Positions 55,444 to 64,000 of a DNA stretch of 64,000 nucleotides are shown here, one piece after another. The position numbers and the translations under genes were made by a program. Source of the stretch: Acytostelium subglobosum LB1 (taxonomy: Eukaryota > Evosea > Eumycetozoa > Acytosteliales > Acytosteliaceae); contig NW_012236528.1 in the NCBI RefSeq assembly GCF_000787575.1, positions 1,214,576-1,278,575 on the forward strand. Direction: 5' to 3'. Every line of letters begins with the position of its first letter. The first letter of the stretch is position 1. Under the pieces are notes generated by a model that was not told the DNA's origin, made no database searches, and worked only from the letters and a program-made list of their open reading frames with translations.

Positions 55444-55780
55444 GTGTTTATTTGTAAGTTATTAATATTATTACATTATTATATGTATGATTGATTAAAT
55501 TAATAAAATGGAATGAAGGGGGATCTTGGGAACCATGACTTCAAAAGATATTTCAAACACTGTGAAGATCACACTCATTCTCACATTCAATCCATGTTAA
55601 TCTACAAATAATTATAATTATTTATTTATGTATGTATGTGTACAAACGTCACTCAATCAACATTTCTCATATCAATCAATCAGTCCCTGATCACTCAAAA
55701 CACCCTCCAATCTTTCAATCAAACATATAATAAATATCAATCAATAATATTAACTAACTAACTATTTATTTAAATATATA
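55444..55780. other. Divergent promoter region
   Basis: 340 bp, strongly AT-rich, between the ankyrin-type gene and the SDR gene. It carries TCAATCAAT repeats in the SDR leader. No gene seen. Confidence 0.5.
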
Positions 55781-56644
55781 ATGTCAACAACAAATAATAA
55801 CTCTTTAGTATTTTATATTACAGGCGCTTCAAAGGGTTTGGGCAAAGTGTTCACTCAGAGATTGTTGGAGAAGGGACATAGAGTGGTCGCAACATCAAGG
55901 GACACCGATCAACTAAAGTCTGCAATCGCCAACAACTCTGACAGTTTCTTGCCTCTCAAGGTCGACCTGGCCACCGAGAAGTCTGTTGCCGACTCATTGG
56001 CCGCAGCAACTGCAAAGTTTGGCCGCATCGACGTCGTGATCAACAATGCCGGCTACAGCATCGGCGGCACGGTCGAGGAGATGAGCGACAGCGAGCTGCG
56101 CCAGAACTTTGACATCAACTTCTTTGGCATGGTCAACGTAATGAGACATGTCGCGCCAGTACTGCGCAAGCAAGCCAGTGGCTTTGTGCTCAACATCTCC
56201 TCGATCGGTGGCTTTGTCGGCAACTACCCTTCGTTCGCTGCTTATTGCGCCACCAAGTTTGCAGTTGACGGCATGACCGAGGGATTTGCTGCAGAGATGC
56301 AGCCATTTGGAGTGCGCGTGACCACTATCAACCCGGGATACTTCCGCACCGAGTTCCTCAACTCAACATCATTCATGTCCACCAAGACCAAGATTGATGC
56401 CTATGCCGCCGCGCACAAGTTTGAAGAGGATCACCGCACTCAGGTCAATGGCACTCAGCAGGGCGACCCATCCAAGATGCTGGACGTCATCCTTGACCTT
56501 GTACAGAACACACCAATTGACAAGGTTCCCCTTCATCTCTTTGTTGGACCTGATGCCGTGGATATGGCCAAACAGAAGATTGAAAGAATGAGCAAGGACT
56601 TGGCTGTCTGGGATACCAAAGCCAGATCCACCAGCTTTGACTGA
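55781..56644 (+). CDS. Classical short-chain dehydrogenase/reductase
   Basis: 287 residues, single exon. NAD(P)-dependent oxidoreductase of the classical SDR type. The cofactor loop is TGASKGLG (residues 14-21), the structural NNAG is at 88-91, and the catalytic Ser lies in NISSIGG near 140. The Y-x-x-x-K pair is YCATK (155-159), and an active-site Asn is likely in NFDINFFG. The Arg after the second strand (ATSRDT) suggests NADP(H) preference. No targeting signal or membrane segment is seen, so it is probably cytosolic. Resemblance to bacterial-type oxidoreductases of the YusZ/YbbO group is possible, but the substrate cannot be told from sequence. Confidence 0.92.
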   Translation: MSTTNNNSLVFYITGASKGLGKVFTQRLLEKGHRVVATSRDTDQLKSAIANNSDSFLPLKVDLATEKSVADSLAAATAKFGRIDVVINNAGYSIGGTVEEMSDSELRQNFDINFFGMVNVMRHVAPVLRKQASGFVLNISSIGGFVGNYPSFAAYCATKFAVDGMTEGFAAEMQPFGVRVTTINPGYFRTEFLNSTSFMSTKTKIDAYAAAHKFEEDHRTQVNGTQQGDPSKMLDVILDLVQNTPIDKVPLHLFVGPDAVDMAKQKIERMSKDLAVWDTKARSTSFD

Positions 56645-56827
56645 GAGATCTCTTCAGTAACATAATTAATTAAAAACAAACAATCGCATGCTACCCTTTA
56701 ACACGTTGTCCTCCGTCTGGCTGTCGACTCTGGCTATGTGCGGTTTGTATACAAGGACGACGAGGCAATAACCCAAGTCACCGGCTAAATGCCCAGGCAA
56801 TGTGACAATATTTGTCACACTCGACCC

Positions 56828-57322
56828 TCATTTGTTCAACATGTAATCCAGACAATTAAAACAATAAGAATGACAGAAAAAGGATGAGGAAAGGTTTGTG
56901 GTCACAGTCGTTGAACTGACAGTGTTGCTCGCCGACACAGTGGACACAGTGGTGATGGCAACAGTGGATTGAGTGGAGACAGTAGTCGTCGCCGACGTTG
57001 ACACTGGTGCAATGGTCGGACCATGACAATAAGGCTTGCCATCGATACCAACAGAGCACACCAAGCACACCTGACATCTGAAGAAAGTGCATCGACTCAT
57101 GCATTCTGGTGGCAAAGTGGCAGATGGTTGGCAACACAAATGGACATGGCAAGTTACATTCAGATGCTACAAAGATGATTAATTTAAAGTTAATAATTAA
57201 ATTAAATCAAAAATATCAAAATATATATAATTTAATTTACCTTGTATTCCAGGAGATAAACTCGAGAATAGGAGCACAAAAAACAAGAGTACTGTTGCTG
57301 TTGGTAACAGGTACTTTGTCAT
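56828..57322 (-). CDS. Small Cys-rich secreted protein, reading frame of exon 2 uncertain
   Basis: Exon 1 (57241-57322) encodes a clear signal peptide (MTKYLLPTATVLLFFVLLFS, then SLSPGIQ) and ends at GTAAAT. Exon 2 starts at 57166 after TTTGTAG. Splicing in phase gives SECNLPCPFVLPTICHF and a Cys/His-rich tail ending at 56856. The alternative frame gives a more protein-like Cys cluster (PECMSRCTFFRCQVCLVCSV) and a T/S/V-rich stalk ending at 56828, typical of dictyostelid secreted proteins. The two cannot both be right, so a 1-2 bp indel or a different splice site is likely. Function unknown. Confidence 0.45.
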
Positions 57323-58288
57323 TTTGAGGCTTCAAAGAGTTGTTTAGGTGTTGTAGTTGTTTGAAAATATACAAATTATTTTTATCTTGTAATGATTGAT
57401 TATTATTAATTATTTAAATACTTTGTTAAGTTGAAATATTAAATAGAAAATATCAGGCCAGGCAAATGATATACTTGGTACTGTCGTATGAAATGTTGAG
57501 TCTTGATTGAAGCTCATTCATTATTGTTACCAAGGCCAAGCCATTATTTACATAATTGTTGTGCATATGAGCCAAGGTAACATAGAATAGTATCTCTGAG
57601 GTATTTACATTCAAACTAACTTACATGATGGTCTTCCCAAAATATGATACTGATGGCGCCTCTAGTTAGGGGGTAGTTACTCACGATCAATTATACAAAC
57701 CCACCACAAACACAACCCTCTTTGGTTATAACATCAATCAAGAGTACCACACAACACTCTTGAGTAATAACACCATGATGTGGACCACAAGTGCCTCAAC
57801 TACCAAAATGGGAATCATTATCCAGGGATTTCGAAAACGGACTAAACTAGATATAAGTAAGTAAGGCCTAGTTTGAGGCTGGAGATTGATTTATTCTACA
57901 ATAAATACTACATGAAGTATGGAAGGACAGACCGACGGTGGTTAATGTGGATTGGGTTGAATGAATGAATAATGATGTGGATGAATCAGCCATGTTGAGA
58001 TAATCAGTCCCTGTCGCTGCTTCTTCTAATGCCGTTGTGACTGATTGTTGTTAATGTTTGGACTCTAGTCGGGGATTGAGTGAGATTGATTGGTCGATTG
58101 AATTGATTGAGTGATTGATTGATTGGTCAAGATGTCCAGCTTGAGGCCACCTTGACACTTGTGGATATTGATAAATGATTGATTGGTTGATGATGATGAT
58201 GGTATTACTACATTGTGCGTATATATATATATATCTATATATGATTGATTGAATGATTGATTGATTGATTGATTGATGGACGGACACT
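57323..58288. other. Intergenic region
   Basis: 965 bp. The left half is AT-rich and unremarkable. 57640-57880 is less repetitive and more balanced in base composition, possibly an old mobile-element remnant, but no family was recognised. TTGA repeats return from 58070 into the 3' flank of the MOB1 gene. Confidence 0.45.
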
Positions 58289-58921
58289 TCAATTCTTGAT
58301 GAGAGTGTCAATTAGTTCGGCAAGAGGACCTAACTCCTTCTTGTCCACTAGGTTGAACTCTTGAATGAAGAATATAAAGTGCTTGAGTGATGTGTTGAGA
58401 TGCGCCTCCTCGCCCAAGTTGACGATCTTTTGGAAGTGAGAGTGATAGATGTGCGCATAGACACGGAACAGACGCTTGAAGATGGTCTTGACGATGGGCT
58501 GGAAGTTCTTGGGGAAGGGCACGCCGATCTTGGACGGGAAGATGCTCTCATCGTCAAGCTGCGACTGCACCCACGTCATTAGGTAGTCGACGTACTCGGG
58601 CGCCGACACCTTGATCGCCTTCTTGACGGTCTGGCCGTCGGCCCAGTGGTACTCGTACTTGTTGCCCGCCGACATGACCGGGCATTCAGAGGGTGTGCAG
58701 AACTCTGTGATCGTGCCGTACAGCATGTTGATCTGATTGAAAAAGTCCACCGTGTTTACTGCCAGCCACTCGTTGAGGTCCTCGCCAGGAGGCAGTGACA
58801 CTGCTGCGCGCAGATTGCCAGAGCCCAGTGTCGCCTCTGCATACTGCTTCAGCTGATACTGTTTTGAACCCTCCTGTATATTCTTCTTTGGTTTAAATGT
58901 TTGACTCTTCTTGCTAAACAT
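58289..58921 (-). CDS. mob1: MOB1 kinase activator
   Basis: 210 residues, intronless, of normal MOB1 length. It binds and activates NDR/LATS kinases in Hippo and mitotic-exit signalling. The zinc-site Cys pair is in CTPSECPVMSAGNKYEYHW and the His pair in YAHIYHSHFQKI. Other conserved stretches are LPPGEDLNEWLAVNTVDFFN and FPKNFQPIVKTIFKRLFRVY, and the start FSKKSQTFKPKKNIQEGSK also matches. No changes at key positions were noticed. It is divergent from the Zn2Cys6 gene at 59979, with about 1 kb between them. Confidence 0.97.
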   Translation of the reverse strand: MFSKKSQTFKPKKNIQEGSKQYQLKQYAEATLGSGNLRAAVSLPPGEDLNEWLAVNTVDFFNQINMLYGTITEFCTPSECPVMSAGNKYEYHWADGQTVKKAIKVSAPEYVDYLMTWVQSQLDDESIFPSKIGVPFPKNFQPIVKTIFKRLFRVYAHIYHSHFQKIVNLGEEAHLNTSLKHFIFFIQEFNLVDKKELGPLAELIDTLIKN

Positions 58922-59914
58922 ATTGTTATTGAGTTGGTGTTAGTTATCTCCTCTCTGTGTAATATATATCTATTTAGTGTATGTTATGTTGAGTGTTGTG
59001 TACAATGATTGATTGATTGATTGATAGGATACGATGTGATCACAAACAAGCACACACAATGCTACCACCAATCATTGATTGTGATCACTCACTGCTCACG
59101 CGTGACCCTCGTTTGCAACCCCCCATCGCAATCAGCTAGCCCCGCCACTAACCATTATAAGAAATGATCAGCTGATTGGTGCGTGCATGCTCTTCGAAGT
59201 CATTGACTCTTGTCTGACCTTCATTCATTCATTCATTCATTCAATCAATCTGTCAATATGTCTGTGATGTTGATTTGATAGAGTAGTGGATAGTCTTTTA
59301 TCTGTATCTTAGCTTACTTGAATATATTCATATTGTAATGTTTTGAGTCTGTCGCACTATATTGTACGCTGTATACAAATATATATATATATTATACAAT
59401 GTATAGATAAGAGATAAATAATGTCAATGTGAATGAGTGGTCCACAACAACTTGTCAATTTGGTCTTGTTTCAAACCTTCGCATTCCCGCCTTTGTGTGC
59501 CTTTTTGACAATGTTGGGAGACAGGTGGGTCGTGTCTGTTTGCTGTCCAAAAAGTGATTGAGTGAGAGAAAACGAACCTCCTTTGTTACATCAACATTCA
59601 TTCAACATCTTCATCGTTGTAGTAATAAAGTTATATTATTATTATTAGAATACAAAGATGAAACTAATATTAAATTGAGTAGATATTATTTTATTCATCA
59701 AATTTTATTCATTTATTTGTCTGGATTGAGGGAAATCTAGATATAAGTATCTGCGTGAAGTCAACTCAAAGTGCACTCACACCCCACCAATTATTCAAGT
59801 TTGTTGTTTGAGCTTCATAAACGAATGAATGAATGACAGATATAATAATAGAGATACAGATACAGATACAGATACATACATATATATAGTATATATTTAC
59901 AGAGTAGCATAAAT

Positions 59915-59953
<39 letters not shown>

Positions 59954-59978
59954 CTTCATATTCATATTCATTTATTGA
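58922..59978. other. Divergent intergenic region
   Basis: 1.06 kb between MOB1 and the Zn2Cys6-PAS gene. It holds ATTC repeats (about 59220-59245), a TA run (about 59379-59395), GATACA repeats (about 59852-59875) and the TCAA run listed separately. No gene or tRNA was recognised. Confidence 0.5.
59917..59952. repeat. TCAA tetranucleotide repeat, nine units
   Basis: Nine perfect TCAA units end 26 bp before the ATG at 59979. Sense-strand TCAA runs just upstream of start codons recur at 9148 and 23460, suggesting that they are part of 5' leaders. Confidence 0.8.
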
Positions 59979-62059
59979 ATGAATAGAACTACGGTGCCAA
60001 AGAGGAAGACGTCGGAACGCGCTTGCTTCCTTTGTCAAAAGGACAATGTCACTTGTGATGAGAAGACACCTTGCTCACGTTGTGTAGAGAGAGGCGCTCC
60101 TCAAATGTGTTACTACACTCACTTTGATAGACCGGTCAAACAGACGGGCACAACCTCCTCAGGCGGTGTAGCCGTCGCCAACAACAACACAGCCAACAAC
60201 AACACAAACCCATTTGTTCAATCAAAGAACACCCAACCATTCACATATACTGGTAGTGACATTATAAAGTATCCTGTAAGTAGTCGTCGCCTCATGTATC
60301 TAATTGGCTGCGCGCATGAACCTTTACTCACTCACTCATTCATTCATTCATTCGTTCATTCCCAGCAGAGACATAATATGATTGATTCACATGCACATCA
60401 TCATCATCATGGCCATCATAACAACAACAATAGTAACAATAATAACAATAATAATAGCAACAATGATTTCATTATGAATGAGTTGCGCGATCTGAAAGAG
60501 GGACAGAAGAAGATATATGACGAGCTGTTGTATCTACGCGAGAAGAACAAGAAGCTTGAACTGGTCAACGAGTCTTTGCTGAGTAAGCTCAGCTATCTAA
60601 ACATCAACAGCGCTGTGCCCGCAATGCCTGCGCCGGGCACTGTCAACCCGACCTTCAACATCGATGGCGACCACGCTATCTCATTCCCCAGGAACATCAA
60701 AGAGATCGTGGACTACTATCAAAACATCTTCATCGTCTTTGATACCTCCAAGAACCCGCCCACCGTCATCGAGGCCTCCAAGAACTTCTGCAAGTTCCTA
60801 GGTTACACTCAAGTATGTGTGTTCGCGTGATTGATTGATTGATTGATCGTCTGGAACCCTTGACCTCGAACTCTAACCCTCACGATCACTCCTCTCCCTA
60901 CTTTGTAGAACGAGATAATAGGCTTGCCTTGGACACAGATCATTCATCCAGCCAACATCGAGGTGACAATGAACCTCTTCAACAGGAACTTCATTGGCAG
61001 CTCTGTTGAGATACCTCAACTTTATAGACACAAGGTGAGGCTGACGGGCCGAGGAGCACGCACGAATGCAACACATGTACTAACTTCAATCCATCTATCA
61101 ATAACCATGCATTACAGAATGGCGCTGCGATATTCAGCACCATTGACAATCATACATTCATCTTTGGATCGGAGGGTCGTCCGATATGCGACGTGGTCAA
61201 TATCAAACTGATCAGCCCGGATATCCTCCCCACTGATCTGTTCTATCCATCGGGTAGACAACAAAAGAAGATCATGAACAAGCCATCCATTTCAATTGAC
61301 CAGAGCACACCGCCTGACACACCTATCATTGATTCGCACTCGACAGGGCGCATTTACGAGGCACCCTCGACGCCCATGGTCGATGGCAGCAGCAGTCAAC
61401 CAACGACACCAATGGACACACATATGAATAGCAGCAACAACACATCATCATCAGCCCATGTATATACTCCGACCAAGACACATCACGATCCCAACAGCAA
61501 TCGCATCAACATGCATCCAATGACGACGACCACAACTACAACACAGACGACACCAAACAACAACATCATGTTTAACAATCATCCACCACCACCGGTCAGC
61601 ATCTCACAAGACTCTCCAATCTTTACACCGACACTAGAGTCAACGACAACTCCTCCAACTCCCCACCAACAACAATTACAACAACACCAACTACACATGG
61701 CTGACACTGGCAACAACATCAACAACAACATTGTGGGAATGGGCAACAGTTTCGAGAACATTTATAATCACTTTCCAAACATGTCAGACTTCCCCGCACA
61801 GATGTCTTATCCAGACTTGGTGGACATTGACAGCAATCACTTCTTTGGCAATCCCAGTGGCGGTGTTGGCACAATCCAAGACGGCAGCAACGATGGCACA
61901 TCCAATCTCTTGAACTTGGACTGGGCAAACAACAGCAACAACAACATCATCAATGTCCCAAACACATCTGCATCCGACCATCAGTTCTACATGAACACTC
62001 CTACTTCACTCGACCACGTGGACCTGCAACAGCATCTTCAGAATCCACCTGGACAATGA
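59979..62059 (+). CDS. Zn2Cys6 - PAS transcription factor (ERT1/AcuK-like)
   Basis: 603 residues in four exons: 59979-60275, 60366-60812, 60909-61034 and 61118-62059. The first intron (90 nt) has no stop and keeps frame. The binuclear zinc cluster is C16-x2-C19-x6-C26-x5-C32-x2-C35-x8-C44, in ERACFLCQKDNVTCDEKTPC. A coiled coil (LKEGQKKIYDELLYLREKNK) is followed by a PAS-like domain built from three exons (VDYYQNIFIVFDTSKNPPTV, NEIIGLPWTQIIHPANIEVT, IFSTIDNHTFIFGSEGRPIC). The C-terminus is T/P/N/Q-rich. The zinc cluster plus PAS layout is that of fungal gluconeogenesis regulators ERT1 and AcuK/AcuM. Whether target genes are shared is unknown. Confidence 0.85.
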
Positions 62060-62128
62060 TCAAATGAACGAACAAATGAATGAATGAATAAACAGGTACC
62101 TCGCGCGATGGATGGGGAATGGTGGAGT

Positions 62129-63552
62129 TTAGAGTTTAACAAAGATCTTGAATCTGAACATGGTGTAGGCGATGGCGTCAAAGAAGAGGAACCAGCCAAT
62201 GCTAAAGACGAGTGAGGCGAGGTAACCATTGCGCAGCCAGGACTTGTAGAGCACGAGGTAGCTCTCGTACCAGAGTGTCTGGTTGTTGGCTCGGATGTAG
62301 AACATCAGTATGATCTCGATGAAGATCATCAACACGTAGATGGTGATTGGGTTCATGCCGATCCAGAGGAAGGGCTGGGCGGCGCGGTCCACCCACACCT
62401 TGACCTTGGGCGGCCAGGCCACCACGTCGAATGTCAGGTAGGCCCACGACATGAACAATGCGCCACAGGCCACAGTCAACAATGCGAAGCTGAAACTCCA
62501 GATCTTCTTGTTGAATGGGATGATCGTGGCGGAGAACATTGCTGCGCCAATGCCACAAACCAGTCCAATACCAAGCCATCTCAACAAGATGTTCTTATAA
62601 TCATCGTCGCTCTTCTTATAATATGTTGTGAACACTCTTCCCAGTTCCAGTCCCATCCATGTTGTGATGTATGCACTGAATGTCGAGACAATGCCCTCTG
62701 GATCAGTTGGATGCATCCTGTATGATTGTGTGAGTATGTGAGTGGGGGTGGGGTGGAATCATTCCAATCACTCAATCATCTTAACATACATATTCTTTCG
62801 AAGGATTAGATTGTCAATATAGGCGGCTGCGTTACATGTTGGAGTGATGTCACCACGTCCACAACCTGGAACAGGATAGCCATACATCAGTCCGAGGTAG
62901 ATAGTGGCACTTCCAATCAATGCCAATCTTTGAGCCCACTTTGGAAGTAACAGGAAGCTACAACAACTAAAGAAATAACAAATTGATATTCTCTGGAGTA
63001 CACCCATCACTCTAAACGTTGAGAATACAAACTTATGAGCCATCAAGTTGAGGAATAACTGGATTCCAAACAACAAGATTGTCCTTCTAATAATATTGAT
63101 CCAGGCTAAGTATTGAGGGTGAGTTAGTGGAATGGTTCCAGGGGGTGGGGGTGGGGGGATGACATACTTGCTCGATCATTCTTCTTGGCATTCTTCAAGG
63201 CGAGTGCGATTGAGAATCCACAGATAAAGAGGAAGGAGGGGAAGATGAGATCGGCCGTGGATATTCCATTCCAATTGGTCTCACTCAATGGCCATATCAC
63301 CTCAGGTCCACCTTGATTGTCAACAAGGCTATTGATGATGTTAATGAATGTATGATTGATTGGGTGAGTGAGTGATACATACATCATTCCGAATATTGTT
63401 AGACCTCTGGCTGTGTCGAGACTGAGCATTCTCTTTCGAGGTGGAGGAGTGTCTGGTGAGGGGGTCGGGGTAGTGTCATCGCTGGATGGAATAACATTGA
63501 TTGATGTATCCTCACGTATCAATGGAGTAGTTTCCGATAGTTGTAATGACAT
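62129..63552 (-). CDS. Heparan-alpha-glucosaminide N-acetyltransferase-like membrane protein
   Basis: 411 residues in four exons on the minus strand: 63383-63552, 63168-63328, 62790-63105 and 62129-62717. A multi-pass protein of the HGSNAT (DUF5009/1624) family; animal members transfer acetyl groups from cytosolic acetyl-CoA to lysosomal heparan sulfate. Family marks are RMLSLDTARGLTIFGMI across the first splice, ADLIFPSFLFICGFSIALAL, VMGVLQRISICYFF and FLWIGMNPITIYVLMIFIEI. An acidic dileucine-like TTPLI motif near the N-terminus could direct it to lysosomes. The large luminal N-terminal domain of the human enzyme is absent. Amoebae lack heparan sulfate, so the true acceptor is unknown. Confidence 0.85.
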
Positions 63553-64000
63553 TATTATGTATATTTAGTATAGTAGAGAAGGGATATGTTTACTACAACA
63601 ACAACTGATGATTTAAGCAGTTGTGATTGATTGAAGTGAACAAAAGTTAAGATGGTCATCAATCCAATCACATGGATCACACAAGTCAAAGATATTTTGG
63701 GTCTTGCAAAACTTTGATTGGGGTGAGGCCCAAAGGGGTATCATTCGGCTTCAAAGCAGCCATCTTTCAATCATCAAAATATCAACAAGCAAAGGGTGTA
63801 AGATTGGCCCCATTTCGTCGGTATTGATTAGAATGAATATGGTAGAGTGCAATTGCAAAGATAGTTTTGAATTGGCGCATACACCTATTCCTTCGGCAAT
63901 CCCAGCATCCCAGCGTTATCACCAATTTGTGTAATTTATACTCTCATGCCTGGGAATCTTCATACCTACCTGTAGGAGTGAGTGACCTGGTACCAGAGGA
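63553..64000. other. Right-edge flank
   Basis: 450 bp upstream of the HGSNAT-like gene. AT-rich with no gene recognised; a weak 76-codon frame at 63704 lacks an ATG start and any family resemblance. Confidence 0.4.

Noticed and set aside
57640-57880. Possible solo LTR or other mobile-element remnant
   Set aside because: Only composition and lack of simple repeats suggest it; no terminal repeats or coding remnants were found, so it is mentioned only in the spacer entry.
59917-59952. TCAA run considered as a CRISPR-like or satellite array
   Set aside because: Four-base units without spacers are an ordinary microsatellite.

Overview
The window is a gene-dense piece of a social amoeba (dictyostelid) genome. 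The main evidence is four FNIP-repeat genes, a Pianissimo/Rictor gene, SdrD/colossin-like repeats, polyasparagine and polyglutamine tracts, short AT-rich introns starting GTATG or GTAAG, and A-rich sequence before start codons. Coding regions use many C/G-ending codons (unlike the very AT-rich Dictyostelium discoideum), and TTGA/TCAA tetranucleotide repeats fill introns and leaders, so an earlier-branching or more GC-rich dictyostelid is likely. The species cannot be named from this sequence alone.

Layout. 1-12.5 kb: the 3' part of piaA (TORC2), a convergent FNIP gene, a beta-helix membrane protein, two paralogous FNIP genes flanking a glutaredoxin, and a GBP-type GTPase gene whose Hsp20-like tail holds a roughly 210-bp inverted block. 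12.9-27 kb: housekeeping and regulatory genes, namely SWI3-type chromatin subunit, DHHC palmitoyltransferase, SRPBCC-like protein, elongin B, serine palmitoyltransferase subunit 2, dual-specificity phosphatase, a GPI-type surface protein and a FAF1-like UBX protein. 27-43.5 kb: a Zc3h12a-like NYN ribonuclease, a VASt lipid-transfer protein, a truncated colossin-like gene fused in frame to a Ty3/gypsy fossil, a zinc-finger protein, ribosomal protein S14, a large mitochondrial DUF4460-like protein and a Q-rich zinc-finger regulator. 43.5-48 kb: a gene-poor stretch with a 100-N scaffold gap, microsatellites and several strong hairpins. 48-64 kb: mitochondrial S17, a ZC4H2-like coiled-coil protein, a fourth FNIP gene, two tandem ankyrin-type paralogues, an SDR enzyme, a small Cys-rich secreted protein, MOB1, a Zn2Cys6-PAS transcription factor and an HGSNAT-like acetyltransferase.

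Functional links are loose, as expected in a eukaryote. Nutrient and growth signalling is represented by piaA and MOB1. Sphingolipid and lipid traffic is represented by the SPT subunit, VASt protein and DHHC enzyme. Ubiquitin-linked functions are represented by elongin B and the UBX protein. Exon boundaries were read by hand from splice motifs and reading-frame continuity. They are internally consistent but are not supported by transcripts. No tRNA, rRNA or CRISPR array was found.
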